From contig NZ_CAJYVQ010000002.1 of assembly GCF_913778665.1 (NCBI RefSeq), forward strand, positions 744,001 through 808,000: a DNA stretch of 64,000 bases. The letters run 5' to 3'. This DNA is from an uncultured Stenotrophomonas sp. (GTDB lineage Bacteria; Pseudomonadota; Gammaproteobacteria; Xanthomonadales; Xanthomonadaceae). Every line of letters begins with the position of its first letter. The stretch's first letter is position 1. The translations under genes and the position numbers were made by a program. The notes beneath the pieces were generated by a model. The model did no database searches and was not told the origin of the DNA. It worked only from the letters and a program-made list of their open reading frames with translations. Of the stretch, positions 44,894 through 53,637 are shown one piece after another.

Positions 44894-45454
44894 TCAGAAC
44901 TTCATCGGATCCATGATCGCGTCCAGGTTCAAGTGGTCGCAGAACTCAAGGAAATCGTCGCGCAGGGCGGCGATGTGCATGTTGGCCGGGACGCCGATGG
45001 TGACCTGTGCGCTGAACATCTCCGCACCGGTCTGCATCGCGCGGTAGCGCGTGCTTTGCAGGGTCTCGATGGTGATGCCCTGGCGGTCGAAGAAGTCGGC
45101 CAGCTGGAACAGGATGCCCGGCTTGTCGGCGGCAATCACCTCGACGATGTACGGCAGCAGGTTGGACTGCGCCTGCTTGGCGGCGGTTCGGTACCAGACC
45201 AGCTTCAGGCCTTCCTCGCGCTCGAGCCGGGTCAGCATCGCTTCCAGCTTGGCCACCGAATCCCACGAGCCGGTCGCCAGGGCAGTAACCGAGACATCGC
45301 GGCCGACCGTGGCCAGGCGCGCGTCCACCAGGTTGCAGCCGCTGTCGGCGATGCGGCGGGTGACGGACAGCAGGGGAGACTCCGGATGCGTCGTATAGGC
45401 GTTGATCAGGAGGTGGTTTTCGCTCGGCGCGGGGCGCGGGGTGGTGTCGGTCAA
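44894..45454 (-). CDS. gcvR: glycine cleavage regulator GcvR-like, two ACT domains
   Basis: 186 residues. Two ACT domains are visible (about 12-85, HLLINAYTTHPESPLLSVTRR; and about 98-180, PYIVEVIAADKPGILFQLADFF), matching GcvR, which in E. coli binds GcvA and represses gcvTHP when glycine is low. No gcv genes are here. The start is inferred as TTG at 45454, giving Met-Thr-Asp-Thr-Thr-Pro; no ATG gives a sensible N-terminus. It diverges from dapA, which also appears to start with TTG; the same arrangement dapA/gcvR is found in E. coli. Confidence 0.85.
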   Translation of the reverse strand: MTDTTPRPAPSENHLLINAYTTHPESPLLSVTRRIADSGCNLVDARLATVGRDVSVTALATGSWDSVAKLEAMLTRLEREEGLKLVWYRTAAKQAQSNLLPYIVEVIAADKPGILFQLADFFDRQGITIETLQSTRYRAMQTGAEMFSAQVTIGVPANMHIAALRDDFLEFCDHLNLDAIMDPMKF

Positions 45455-45618
45455 GGCGATTCCGGGTAATGCATGCGTTAGTCTGAATGCCCGCCAGAGG
45501 CGGGGATCCACCGGTGTCCAGCATACTTGCCCGTGCTTTCGCGCCGCAAGTAACATTCAGGTCGCTCCCGGCCTTTCGTGGCGGGCGTTTTCCCTTTCCA
45601 GCCAAGAGCAGCACGTCC

Positions 45619-46512
45619 TTGTCCCTTTCCGGCCTCATCACCGCGCTGGCGACCCCGTTCCGGGCCGACGGCGCCCTCGACCCCGACGGTTGGCAGCGCC
45701 TGCTGCACCTGCAACTGGAAGGTGGCGTCCATGGCGTTGTCGTCGCCGGCTCGACCGGCGAAGCGGCCACGCTGACCGATGCGGAATACGACCAGCTGCT
45801 GGCCAGCGCGGTCGAGCGCATCGGCGGCCGTATTCCGGTCATGGCCGGCACCGGTCTGTCCGGGACTACCAAAACCATTGAACAGACCCGCCGCGCCGCC
45901 GCGCTCGGCGCCAGCCACGCGCTGGTGGTGACCCCGCCTTACGTGCGGCCTACCCAGGCCGGGCTGATCGCGCATTACCGCGCCATCGCCGACCAGGGCG
46001 GGCTGCCGGTGGTGCTGTACAACGTGCCCGGCCGTACCGGTTGCGACATGCAGCCGGACACCGTGGCCGAACTGGCCACCCACCCCAACATCGTCGGCAT
46101 CAAGGAAGCGGTGGGCGACATCGGTCGGGTGCAGGCGCTGCTGGCACTGCGCAGCCCAACCTTTGCCGTGCTCAGCGGTGACGACGGCACCGCCGCGCGC
46201 TCGATCCGGGCCGGCATCGATGGCCTGGTCTCGGTCGGTTCCAACGTGCTGCCCGGTGCCTATCGCCGGATGTGCGAGCTGGCCGCCGCCCATGACCACG
46301 AAGCCACCGAGTCCTGGGATGCGCGCCTGCAGCCGTTCCACGACTTCTGCGGCGTAGAGCCCAACCCGATTCCGGTCAAGGCGCTGCTGCGCCGCCTCGG
46401 CATTGGTCATGATCTGCGCCTGCCGCTGCTGCCGCTCTCGGCGTCGCATCATGCGGCCGCCGACCATCTTGCCGGCGACATCGCCGCCCTCGAAGCCCTT
46501 TCCAGCCACTGA
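45619..46512 (+). CDS. dapA: 4-hydroxy-tetrahydrodipicolinate synthase
   Basis: 297 residues, the usual length. It condenses pyruvate with aspartate semialdehyde, the first committed step to lysine and diaminopimelate. The signature is [16 protein letters not shown] near 36-51; the catalytic Tyr is in [10 protein letters not shown] near 131-140 and the Schiff-base Lys in GIKEAVGD near 160. The TTG at 45619 is inferred from family N-termini ([14 protein letters not shown]); no ATG in frame precedes it. It diverges from gcvR and is followed after 32 nt by a BamC-like lipoprotein, as in E. coli dapA-bamC. Confidence 0.93.
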   Translation: MSLSGLITALATPFRADGALDPDGWQRLLHLQLEGGVHGVVVAGSTGEAATLTDAEYDQLLASAVERIGGRIPVMAGTGLSGTTKTIEQTRRAAALGASHALVVTPPYVRPTQAGLIAHYRAIADQGGLPVVLYNVPGRTGCDMQPDTVAELATHPNIVGIKEAVGDIGRVQALLALRSPTFAVLSGDDGTAARSIRAGIDGLVSVGSNVLPGAYRRMCELAAAHDHEATESWDARLQPFHDFCGVEPNPIPVKALLRRLGIGHDLRLPLLPLSASHHAAADHLAGDIAALEALSSH

Positions 46513-46544
46513 CCCTCCGTCTTGGTCTGACCCAGGAGATTCAC

Positions 46545-47060
46545 ATGCGTCAATCCGTTTCCACTGTCCGCGTACTGTCCTACGCCCTGCTTGCGGTGGC
46601 CGTCGCCGCTGGCACCACCGGTTGCTTCAAGCGTGGCGTCAAGGGGGACTACGCCCTGGCCCCGGAGATGCGCCCGCTGGAAGTGCCGCCGGACCTGAAC
46701 CTTCCGGCCACCACCGGTGACAACAAGGTGCCGGCCCTGGCGTCGGCGACCAAGCCGGCCGCGCCGGCCGCTGCGGCCCCGGCCGCAGGCAACACCGGTT
46801 TCACCATTGCCGGTGGCAAGGACCAAGCCTTCGCCAAGGTCGGCACCGCGCTGGAAGGCGTGGAAGGCGTGACCATCGCCAGCCGCGCGCAGCTGCTGGG
46901 CTCGTACGACGTGGCCTACGAAGGCAGCAACTTCCTGGTCCGCGTGGTGGCTGTCGATGCCGGCGCGTACATCTCCGCGGTCGACCCGCGTGGCCTGCCG
47001 GCCACCGCCGAAGCTCCGGTGAAGCTGATTGCCGCGCTGAAGGCGAAGCTGGCGCAGTAA
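46545..47060 (+). CDS. short BamC/NlpB-like outer membrane lipoprotein
   Basis: 171 residues. The lipoprotein signal ends at Gly-Thr-Thr-Gly-Cys (Cys27). The following region LEVPPDLNLP near 44-53 matches the conserved N-terminal lasso of BamC that binds BamD. After a Pro/Ala-rich linker (about 70-83) one small alpha+beta domain remains (about 85-171). E. coli BamC is about twice as long with two helix-grip domains, so this is a one-domain version. AGGAG is well placed. Its position after dapA supports the assignment. Confidence 0.78.
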   Translation: MRQSVSTVRVLSYALLAVAVAAGTTGCFKRGVKGDYALAPEMRPLEVPPDLNLPATTGDNKVPALASATKPAAPAAAAPAAGNTGFTIAGGKDQAFAKVGTALEGVEGVTIASRAQLLGSYDVAYEGSNFLVRVVAVDAGAYISAVDPRGLPATAEAPVKLIAALKAKLAQ

Positions 47061-47101
47061 TCGCGTGGGTGGGTGCGGACTCTGGTCCGCAGCCCCTGGC
47101 A

Positions 47102-47168
47102 GCGCCGGGCCATGCCCGGCGAGCAGGCAGCACGATCAAGATCCCGCCGGGCATGGCCCGGCGCTGCC
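47102..47168. repeat. inverted pair of REP palindromes
   Basis: GCGCCGGGCCATGCCCGGCG (47102-47121) and its inverse CGCCGGGCATGGCCCGGCGC (47145-47164) face each other about 20 bp apart, so the whole unit can form either two small hairpins or one long one. It precedes a strong terminator. Confidence 0.8.
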
Positions 47169-47170
47169 GG

Positions 47171-47207
47171 CAATAAAAAAGGGCGCCCTGGGCGCCCTTT
47201 TTTATTG
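47171..47207. terminator. bidirectional rho-independent terminator
   Basis: AATAAAAAAGGGCGCC and its inverse around a short centre form a long perfect dyad with A-run and T-run on the two sides. It ends the bamC-like transcript (plus) and the fdxA transcript (minus). Confidence 0.95.
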
Positions 47208-47223
47208 CCGCGGTGGGCGCTTC

Positions 47224-47547
47224 TCAACGCTCCAGCAGCTTCAGCTTGTCCGGCTTGCCGTCCCATTCGCCGGCATCGGCGGGTGGATCCTTGCGCACGG
47301 TCAGTACCGGCCACTCCTTCGCCAGTTCGGCGTTGAGTGCGACGAAACCTTCCTGGCCGGCGGGGACATCGTCCTCCGGGAAGATCGCGTTGACCGGGCA
47401 CTCCGGTTCGCAGAGGGTGCAGTCGATGCACTCATCCGGGTCGATCACCAGGAAGTTCGGGCCTTCGTGGAAGCAATCCACGGGGCACACTTCCACGCAA
47501 TCGGTGTGTTTGCACTTGATGCAGTTTTCGGTGACGACAAAGGGCAT
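47224..47547 (-). CDS. fdxA: 7Fe ferredoxin FdxA
   Basis: 107 residues. A bacterial ferredoxin carrying one [3Fe-4S] and one [4Fe-4S] cluster for low-potential electron transfer. The N-terminal cluster motif is [18 protein letters not shown] near 9-26, and the second [16 protein letters not shown] lies near 40-55. The C-terminal half ([13 protein letters not shown]) is the usual FdxA extension. MPFVVTENC is the family start. It converges on the BamC-like gene through the shared terminator. Confidence 0.95.
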   Translation of the reverse strand: MPFVVTENCIKCKHTDCVEVCPVDCFHEGPNFLVIDPDECIDCTLCEPECPVNAIFPEDDVPAGQEGFVALNAELAKEWPVLTVRKDPPADAGEWDGKPDKLKLLER

Positions 47548-47735
47548 GGGCTGGGGTGGATCGATTCCTGAACCCGACAATTCTAGAACAGGTTGGCCCC
47601 CGGTGTCGGCGCAGGTCGGAAAACGGGCGTCTGGCAGGCTCGGCGGCCCCGTTGGCGGCAGGGCCGGGCCTGTGCGACGCTGCGCGACAGTCGGCCGCCC
47701 TCGGTGGCCATTGTCCCTTCCCAGCAGGATCGTCC

Positions 47736-49160
47736 ATGTCCCAAGCCCAGCCCGGCGCCGCCCCTTACGGCGGTGAGAACACCGCGTTCATCGTCCTGAT
47801 CAGCTGCGTGGCCACCCTCGGTGGATTCCTGTTCGGCTTCGACAGTGGTGTCATCAATGGCACGGTCGACGGCCTGCGGCAGGCCTTCAATTCCAGCGAA
47901 GCGGCGCTCGGCTTCGAAGTCGCCTCGATGCTGCTCGGCTGTGCGGTCGGCGCGTTCCTGGCGGGTTGGCTGGGCGACCGCCTGGGCCGTCGCGGCGTAT
48001 TGATCGCGTCGGCGCTGATGTTCCTGGTCTCTGCGCTGGGCGCCGGTGCCGCCCATGCGTCGTGGCTGTTCATCGCCGCGCGCGTGCTGGGCGGTTTCGC
48101 GGTGGGCGCGGCCAGCGTGATGTCGCCGGCCTACATCGCCGAAGTCGCCTCGGCGCGCTATCGCGGCCGCCTGGCCACGGTGCAGCAGATGGCGATCATC
48201 TGTGGCCTGTTCGCTGCTTTCCTCAGCAACTACCTGCTGGCCCGTGCCGCAGGTGCCTCGACCGAGCCGCTGTGGCTGGGCCATGAGGCCTGGCGCTGGA
48301 TGTTCTGGATGCAGGCGTTGCCGTCCGCGTTGTTCCTGCTGCTGTTGCTGGTGATTCCGGAAAGCCCGCGCTTCCTGGTGCTGAAGGGCCGACAGGCGAA
48401 GGCAGGTGCGGTGTTGGCGCGCTTGTACGGTGACGGTGCCGCGGCGGCCAAGCAGGCCGAGATCGAGGCCAGCCTGGCCCAGGACCAGCACAAGCCGCGC
48501 TTCGGTGATCTGCTGAACAAGGCTACCGGCAGGCTGCGCCCGATCATCTGGGTCGGCATCGGTCTGGCGATGTTCCAGCAGCTGGTCGGCATCAACGTGG
48601 TGTTCTATTACGGCGCGGTGCTGTGGCAGGCGGTGGGCTTCTCCGAAAGCGATGCGCTGCTGATCAATGTGCTGTCCGGCGCGCTGAGCATTGGCGCGTG
48701 CCTGTTGACGGTGCTGCTGATCGACCGCATCGGCCGCAAGCCGCTGCTGTGGATCGGCTCGGTCGGCATGTCGGTGGCGCTGGTGCTGATGGTGGTGGCG
48801 TTCGCCAGCGGCAGCCTGGCCGAGGGGCGTCTGCAGCTGTCCGACGGCATGGGCCGGCTGGCGCTGGTGGCGGCCAACGTCTACGTGGTGTTCTTCAACA
48901 TGTCCTGGGGCCCGGTGATGTGGGTGATGCTGGGCGAGATGTTCCCCAACCAGATCCGCGGGCCGGCGCTGGCGGTGGCCGGCGCGGCGCAGTGGACCTC
49001 GAACTTCGCGATCACGGTGACCTTCCCGATGCTGCTGGCCGGCATCGGCCTGGCCGGCGCCTACGGCATCTATACGGTGGCGGCCATCCTCTCGATCTTC
49101 TTCGTGGTCCGCTACGTGCGCGAGACCAAGGGCAAGGAGCTGGAGCAGATGGAAGGCTGA
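47736..49160 (+). CDS. sugar porter of the major facilitator superfamily (XylE/GalP type)
   Basis: 474 residues, 12 transmembrane helices. Sugar-porter signatures are complete: [10 protein letters not shown] near 28-37, Asp-Arg-Leu-Gly-Arg-Arg in loop 2-3, [12 protein letters not shown] near 206-217, [14 protein letters not shown] near 278-291, DRIGRKPLL near 328 and an EMFPNQIRG motif near 402. The QQLVGIN stretch binds hexose or pentose in this family, likely with proton symport; the exact sugar is not shown. AGGA lies about seven bases before ATG 47736. Confidence 0.9.
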   Translation: MSQAQPGAAPYGGENTAFIVLISCVATLGGFLFGFDSGVINGTVDGLRQAFNSSEAALGFEVASMLLGCAVGAFLAGWLGDRLGRRGVLIASALMFLVSALGAGAAHASWLFIAARVLGGFAVGAASVMSPAYIAEVASARYRGRLATVQQMAIICGLFAAFLSNYLLARAAGASTEPLWLGHEAWRWMFWMQALPSALFLLLLLVIPESPRFLVLKGRQAKAGAVLARLYGDGAAAAKQAEIEASLAQDQHKPRFGDLLNKATGRLRPIIWVGIGLAMFQQLVGINVVFYYGAVLWQAVGFSESDALLINVLSGALSIGACLLTVLLIDRIGRKPLLWIGSVGMSVALVLMVVAFASGSLAEGRLQLSDGMGRLALVAANVYVVFFNMSWGPVMWVMLGEMFPNQIRGPALAVAGAAQWTSNFAITVTFPMLLAGIGLAGAYGIYTVAAILSIFFVVRYVRETKGKELEQMEG

Positions 49161-49214
49161 CGCTGCCCGGCTTCGGTTGCATTCCGTTGGCGCCTCGGTG
49201 TCATCGAGGGCGAA

Positions 49215-49307
49215 GGCGGGGCAGCCCAATCCGGGACACGCCGTAAATCCATCCATCGAGCCCCCATGGATGGGCTTTTGCGTGTCCAGGCCAGGGTGGC
49301 CCGCCCC
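49215..49307. repeat. hairpin H5 of the conserved-loop family
   Basis: Arms 49215-49240 and 49281-49307 pair with a few mismatches and bulges. The loop starts CCGTAAATCCATCCATCGAG, the same module seen at H1, H3 and H6. It stands alone here, after the sugar porter gene and 70 bp before the terminator of tRNA-Glu. Confidence 0.75.
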
Positions 49308-49376
49308 CTCAACGCAGGAAAAGGGAGGCGCCAAAGCGACCAACCCGACCGCAATCACTGCAATCCCGGAAAACAG

Positions 49377-49402
49377 AAAAGCCCGCTTGAGGCGGGCTTT
49401 TT
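49377..49402 (-). terminator. rho-independent terminator after tRNA-Glu
   Basis: AAAAGCCCGC and GCGGGCTTTT with a TTGA-type loop, A-run and T-run on either side. On the minus strand it follows tRNA-Glu by 19 bases. Confidence 0.9.
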
Positions 49403-49421
49403 CGGTTCCTGCTGCGGCGAC

Positions 49422-49496
49422 TGGCGCTCCCTAGGGGACTCGAACCCCTGTTTTAGCCTTGAGAGGGCCACGTCCTAACCACTAGACGAAGGGAGC
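49422..49496 (-). tRNA. tRNA-Glu (anticodon CUC)
   Basis: 75 bases with encoded CCA. Acceptor GCTCCCT pairs with AGGGAGC; D-arm GTCTAGTGGTTAGGAC; anticodon loop CTCTCAA within TGGCC/GGCTA; T-arm GGGGTTCGAGTCCCC. The CUC anticodon reads GAG only, the less essential Glu isoacceptor that high-GC genomes keep. Confidence 0.94.
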
Positions 49497-49542
49497 GTAA
49501 CTGTGTCGCTGCCGAGGCAGGAGCGCTAGTATATGCACCTCG

Positions 49543-50928
49543 ATGCCATTGGGCAATCCCGAAACTTCAACCGGAAGCGCCAACATCATTTCCTCCGCTA
49601 CATCATCGTTCAGCCTGCGCGTCATCCCGCGCGACCAGCACACGATCTCCCGCAAGGACATCAGCCCGAACGCTCTGCGCGTGCTTTACCGCCTGCGCGA
49701 TGCCGGCTTCGGCGCCTACCTTGTCGGCGGCGCGGTGCGTGACCTGCTGGTCAATGGCCAACCCAAGGATTTCGACGTGGCCACCGACGCCACGCCCGAA
49801 CAGGTCAAGCAGCTGTTCCGCAACTGCCGACTGATCGGCCGCCGTTTCCGCCTGGCCCACGTGGTGTTCGGCCGCGAGATCATCGAAGTTGCCACCTTCC
49901 GTGCCAACAGCGATGACGGCAGCGGCGACCGTGAGATGGAAAACGGCATGCTCGTGCGCGACAACGTGTACGGCACCATCGAAGACGACGCCGTCCGCCG
50001 CGACTTCACCTGCAACGCGCTGTACTACGCCATCGAGGACTTCTCGGTGCGTGACTACACCGGCGGTTTCGAAGACGTGCAGGCGCGCCTGATGAAGCTG
50101 ATCGGCGACCCGGTACTGCGCTATCAGGAAGACCCGGTGCGCATGCTGCGCGCCGTGCGCCTGGCAGCCAAGCTTGGCTTCCAGATCGAAGAGGGCACCG
50201 CCGCCCCGATCCCGCAGCTGGCCGGCCTGCTCAACGAAGCGGCACCGGCGCGCCTGTTCGAGGAAGTGCTCAAGCTGTTCCTGTCCGGGCATGGCGTGGC
50301 CAGCTTCGAAGGGCTGGAGCGCTATGGCCTGTTCGACGTGCTGTTCCCGGAAAGCGCCAAGGCGCTGAAGGCCAACCGCACCGGCGCGCTGCGCCGCATG
50401 CTGGTCGAGGGCCTGGCCAACACCGATGCGCGCGTGGCCAATGACGAGCCGGTGTCGCCGGCCTTCCTTTTCGCGCTGCTGCTGTGGCCGGCGTTCTGCC
50501 GTGCGCAGGCGACCCTGCTCAAGCAGGGTGTGGCACCGGAAGAGGCGCAGCGCCGCGCTGCCGACCGCGTCACCGTGCAGCAGTTGAGCACCATCGCGCT
50601 GCCGCGCCGCTTCTCGTTGCCGATGCAGGAGATCTGGCTGCTGCAGTCGCGTTTCGGTTCGCGCCAGCGCAAGCGCGTGTTCCGTACGTTGGCCCACCCG
50701 CGCTTCCGCGCCGCGTTCGACTTCCTCAGCCTGCGTCAGGTCGCCTCGGCCGAGCACGCCGCCGATGTCGAGTTCTGGCGCGAGGCGCAGGCGCAGTCCG
50801 GTCGCGAGCTCGAATCGTCGCTGGATGGGATCCACAGCGAAGAGGGCGATGACGAATCCGGGGCACCGCGCAAGCGCCGCCGCCGTCGTCGTCGTCCGGG
50901 CGCCCCGGCCGGTGCAGCTGGCGAGTAA
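49543..50928 (+). CDS. pcnB: poly(A) polymerase I
   Basis: 461 residues. It adds 3' poly(A) tails that target RNAs for decay. The nucleotidyltransferase core has YLVGGAVRDLLVNGQPKDFDVATDATP near 59-85, with the two catalytic aspartates in KDFDVA; RRFRLAHV and EDPVRMLRAVRLAAKL follow, typical of the PcnB/CCA family. RDQHTISRKDISPNALRVLYRL near 30-51 favours the poly(A) polymerase branch over CCA-adding enzymes. The tail is very basic (RKRRRRRRRP), as in PcnB, for RNA binding. The start is plausible but the N-terminal 25 residues are Ser-rich and could be shorter. folK follows after three bases. Confidence 0.94.
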   Translation: MPLGNPETSTGSANIISSATSSFSLRVIPRDQHTISRKDISPNALRVLYRLRDAGFGAYLVGGAVRDLLVNGQPKDFDVATDATPEQVKQLFRNCRLIGRRFRLAHVVFGREIIEVATFRANSDDGSGDREMENGMLVRDNVYGTIEDDAVRRDFTCNALYYAIEDFSVRDYTGGFEDVQARLMKLIGDPVLRYQEDPVRMLRAVRLAAKLGFQIEEGTAAPIPQLAGLLNEAAPARLFEEVLKLFLSGHGVASFEGLERYGLFDVLFPESAKALKANRTGALRRMLVEGLANTDARVANDEPVSPAFLFALLLWPAFCRAQATLLKQGVAPEEAQRRAADRVTVQQLSTIALPRRFSLPMQEIWLLQSRFGSRQRKRVFRTLAHPRFRAAFDFLSLRQVASAEHAADVEFWREAQAQSGRELESSLDGIHSEEGDDESGAPRKRRRRRRRPGAPAGAAGE

Positions 50929-50931
50929 GCG

Positions 50932-51417
50932 ATGACCCTTGCCTGGATCGGCCTCGGCGCCAACCTGGGTGACGCGGCTGCCACCGTCAGCGCAGCGATG
51001 ACCGCGCTGGACGGGCTGCCCGCCACGCGCCTGCATCAGGCCTCGCGCCTGTACGCCACGCCGGCCTGGGGCAATGAAGACCAGCCACCGTTCGTCAACG
51101 CGGTGGCCGCGGTCGAAACCCTGCTGCCGGCCGATGCGCTGCTGCACGCGATGCTGGCCCTGGAGCAGCGCTTTGGTCGCGTGCGCGATCCGGCGGTGCA
51201 TTGGGGCCCGCGCGCGCTGGACCTGGATCTGCTGCTGTACGGCACGCAGGTGATCGACCAGCCGGGCCTGCAGGTGCCGCATCCGTACCTGCACGCGCGT
51301 GCCTTTGTGCTGGTGCCGTTGGCTGAAATCGCGCCTGATCTGGCCATTCCCGGTCATGGACGTGTGCAGGATGCAGTAATGCGGCTGGATGCCTGCGGGA
51401 TTGCGCCGATAGGGTGA
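50932..51417 (+). CDS. folK: 2-amino-4-hydroxy-6-hydroxymethyldihydropteridine diphosphokinase
   Basis: 161 residues. It transfers pyrophosphate from ATP to 6-hydroxymethyl-7,8-dihydropterin, making the substrate of FolP (encoded at 4461). Signatures are [14 protein letters not shown] near 5-18, [20 protein letters not shown], and the motif [14 protein letters not shown] near 90-103 with the catalytic Asp pair. It lies three bases after pcnB, the classical pcnB-folK pair, and is followed by panB and panC. Confidence 0.95.
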   Translation: MTLAWIGLGANLGDAAATVSAAMTALDGLPATRLHQASRLYATPAWGNEDQPPFVNAVAAVETLLPADALLHAMLALEQRFGRVRDPAVHWGPRALDLDLLLYGTQVIDQPGLQVPHPYLHARAFVLVPLAEIAPDLAIPGHGRVQDAVMRLDACGIAPIG

Positions 51418-51447
51418 TAATGCCCGGGTTATCCCCCCCGGTTATCA
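51415..51447 (+). promoter_or_regulatory. hairpin in the panB leader overlapping the folK stop
   Basis: TGATAA at the folK stop pairs with TTATCA, and CCGGG with CCCGG, giving an 11 bp stem with a TGC bulge and a short TTATC-rich loop. The hairpin ends four bases before the panB start codon and leaves no Shine-Dalgarno. It may be a weak attenuator or set panB expression. Confidence 0.35.
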
Positions 51448-51451
51448 GCAC

Positions 51452-52267
51452 ATGAGCACCCACGCAGACAGCAAGCCCTGGACCGTTCCCGCCCTGGCCG
51501 AAGCCAAGCGAAATGGCCAGAAGCTGGTCATGTTGACCGCCTACGACGCCGGCTTCGCCCGCACCTTCGATGCCAATGGCGTTGACCTGATCCTGATCGG
51601 CGATTCGCTGGGCATGGTCGTGCAGGGCCATGATTCGACCCTGCCGGTGACCGTGGCCGACATGGTCTACCACACCCGCGCGGTGTCGCGCGTGCTGCAG
51701 CGTGCGCTGCTGGTGGCCGATCTGCCGTTCGGTGCCGACGCCACTCCGGAACGCGCGCTGGATGCCTCGCTGCAGCTGCTGCAGGCCGGTGCGGAGATGG
51801 TCAAGATCGAGGGTGCCGGCTTCAAGGTCGACATCATCCGCTACCTGGTCGAGCGTGAGATCCCGGTGTGTTCGCACCTGGGGCTGACCCCGCAGTCGGT
51901 GCTGCGCCTGGGCGGCTTCAAGATCCAGGGGCGTGGCGATGCCGCGCGCCAGCTGCTGGAAGATGCCAAGGCCGTGGCCGCCGCAGGCGCCACCCTGCTC
52001 GTGCTGGAGTGCATGCCCAGCCCGGTCGCCGCCGACGTTACCGCTGCGGTGGATGTGCCGACCATCGGCATCGGCGCGGGCCCGCAGTGCGATGGCCAAG
52101 TGCTGGTGCTGCACGATTTCCTCGGCCTGGACAGCGGTCATCGCCGTCCCAAGTTCGTCAAGGACTTCCTCGCCGAAGGCGGTTCGGTGGCCGGTGCCAC
52201 CCGCGCCTTCGCTGACGCCGTGCGCGACGGCAGCTTCCCTGACGAACAGCACGCCTACGCACAATGA
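51452..52267 (+). CDS. panB: 3-methyl-2-oxobutanoate hydroxymethyltransferase
   Basis: 271 residues. It makes ketopantoate from 2-oxoisovalerate and methylene-tetrahydrofolate. The TIM barrel contains [16 protein letters not shown] near 24-39, [22 protein letters not shown] near 47-68 (metal-binding Asp and Asp-Ser region), [11 protein letters not shown] near 119 and [14 protein letters not shown] with the catalytic region. No Shine-Dalgarno precedes the ATG, which lies beyond a hairpin. The stop overlaps the panC start by four bases. Confidence 0.95.
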   Translation: MSTHADSKPWTVPALAEAKRNGQKLVMLTAYDAGFARTFDANGVDLILIGDSLGMVVQGHDSTLPVTVADMVYHTRAVSRVLQRALLVADLPFGADATPERALDASLQLLQAGAEMVKIEGAGFKVDIIRYLVEREIPVCSHLGLTPQSVLRLGGFKIQGRGDAARQLLEDAKAVAAAGATLLVLECMPSPVAADVTAAVDVPTIGIGAGPQCDGQVLVLHDFLGLDSGHRRPKFVKDFLAEGGSVAGATRAFADAVRDGSFPDEQHAYAQ

Positions 52268-53103
52268 TCCAGACCTTCAACGAACTCGGTGCACTGCGCG
52301 CGCAGATCGCGCAGTGGAAGGGCGAGGGCCTGCGCGTGGCGCTGGTACCAACCATGGGCAACCTGCATGGCGGCCATCATTCGCTGGTCACCCTGGCCCG
52401 CCAGTACGCCGACAAGGTGGTGGCGAGCATCTTCGTCAACCCGACCCAGTTCGGGCCGCATGAAGACTTCAGCCGCTATCCGCGCACGCCCGAGGCCGAC
52501 GTGGCCGGGCTGGAGCAGGTCGGGTGCGATGCGGTGTGGATGCCAAGCGTCGAGGCGATGTACCCGCTGGGCGTGGACAAGACCACGCAGATGCACGCGC
52601 CGGGCGTCAGTGAGGTGCTGGAGGGCGCCAGCCGTCCGGGTCATTTCGACGGCGTCTGCACGGTGGTGGCGCGGTTGTTCCTGCAGGTGCAGCCGGACGT
52701 GGCGGTGTTCGGGCGCAAGGATTACCAGCAGCTGGCCGTCATCAGGCAGATGGTGGCCGAGCTGTCGTTCCCGATCCAGATCGTCGGCGCCGAGATCGTG
52801 CGCGACGAGGATGGCCTGGCCAAGAGTTCGCGCAACCAGTACCTGAGTGCCGAACAGCGCCCGCACGCGACCGCCATTCACCGCACCCTGCTGGGCATGC
52901 GCGAAGGCTATGTGGCCGGGCAGCCGCGCGAGCGCATCGAAGCCGACGCGACGGCCGCGCTGCAGGCCGCCGGTTTCCAGGTCGACTACGCCGTCCTGCG
53001 CACCCCGGAACTGGCCGAGCCGAGCTTCGACGGGGGTGGCCGCGTGGCCCTGATCGCCGCACGGCTGGGCACGACCCGGCTGATCGACAACCTGGAATTC
53101 TGA
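52264..53103 (+). CDS. panC: pantoate--beta-alanine ligase
   Basis: 279 residues. It adenylates pantoate and couples it to beta-alanine. The HIGH-like motif is in [14 protein letters not shown] near 28-41, then [20 protein letters not shown] near 58-77, [14 protein letters not shown] near 151, and the KMSKS-like KSSRNQYL near 186-193. It overlaps panB (ATGA), and panD, which supplies beta-alanine, follows after 153 nt. Together with panB this gives a full pantothenate branch except for ketopantoate reductase. Confidence 0.95.
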   Translation: MIQTFNELGALRAQIAQWKGEGLRVALVPTMGNLHGGHHSLVTLARQYADKVVASIFVNPTQFGPHEDFSRYPRTPEADVAGLEQVGCDAVWMPSVEAMYPLGVDKTTQMHAPGVSEVLEGASRPGHFDGVCTVVARLFLQVQPDVAVFGRKDYQQLAVIRQMVAELSFPIQIVGAEIVRDEDGLAKSSRNQYLSAEQRPHATAIHRTLLGMREGYVAGQPRERIEADATAALQAAGFQVDYAVLRTPELAEPSFDGGGRVALIAARLGTTRLIDNLEF

Positions 53104-53112
53104 TGCCTGGGT

Positions 53113-53153
53113 GGGGTCAGGTCCGTTTTCCTGCGGAAAGGGGACCTGGCCCC
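53113..53153. repeat. long hairpin, GGGGTCAGGTCC family
   Basis: Arms GGGGTCAGGTCC (53113-53124) and GGACCTGGCCCC (53142-53153) match with one mismatch. The loop TTTTCCTGCGGAAA resembles, on the opposite strand, the loop of the hairpin at 41591-41633 (TTTTCCTGTGAAA). It separates panC from panD and probably splits the pan genes into two transcripts or stabilises the panBC mRNA. Confidence 0.72.
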
Positions 53154-53256
53154 AGCTCTCCCTTCCGGCCCGTTACCTGAACAGGTTGCCGGCCATGCTG
53201 CCCGGCGTCACGCGGGTGCTAGAATCCGCTCTTTCCTTTGCCGTTGCAGCGCCCCC

Positions 53257-53637
53257 ATGCACCTGTCCCTGCTCAAGACCAAGATCCACCGCGCCACCGT
53301 CACCCATTCCGAGCTGAACTACGAAGGCTCGATCGCCATCGATGACAACCTGCTGGCTGCCACCGGCATCCGCGAGTTCGAGCAGGTGCACATCTGGGAT
53401 GTGACCAACGGTGCGCGCTTCTCGACCTACGCCATCCGCGCCGAAGCGGGCAGCGGCGTGGTCTCGCTCAACGGTGGCGCTGCGCGCCACGTGCAGGTCG
53501 GTGACATCATCATCATTGCCGCGTTCGCCAGCATGACCGAGCAGGAAGCCGACAGCTTCAAGCCGAAGCTGGTGTACGTGGACGGCAACAACCAGATCAC
53601 CCACACCAACGACACGATCCCGACCCAGGCCGCATGA
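53257..53637 (+). CDS. panD: aspartate 1-decarboxylase
   Basis: 126 residues. The pyruvoyl enzyme makes beta-alanine from aspartate for PanC. The self-cleavage site is Gly24-Ser25 in NYEGSIAID, Tyr22 is next to it, and the active-site [23 protein letters not shown] near 69-91 is complete. The start [13 protein letters not shown] is typical. The stop overlaps the pgi start by four bases (ATGA), a coupling not found in E. coli. Confidence 0.95.
   Translation: MHLSLLKTKIHRATVTHSELNYEGSIAIDDNLLAATGIREFEQVHIWDVTNGARFSTYAIRAEAGSGVVSLNGGAARHVQVGDIIIIAAFASMTEQEADSFKPKLVYVDGNNQITHTNDTIPTQAA

Noticed and set aside
46903..47045. Second helix-grip domain of BamC continuing out of frame
   Set aside because: The other frames after the stop contain only REP palindromes and a terminator, so the short form is not a frameshift artefact.
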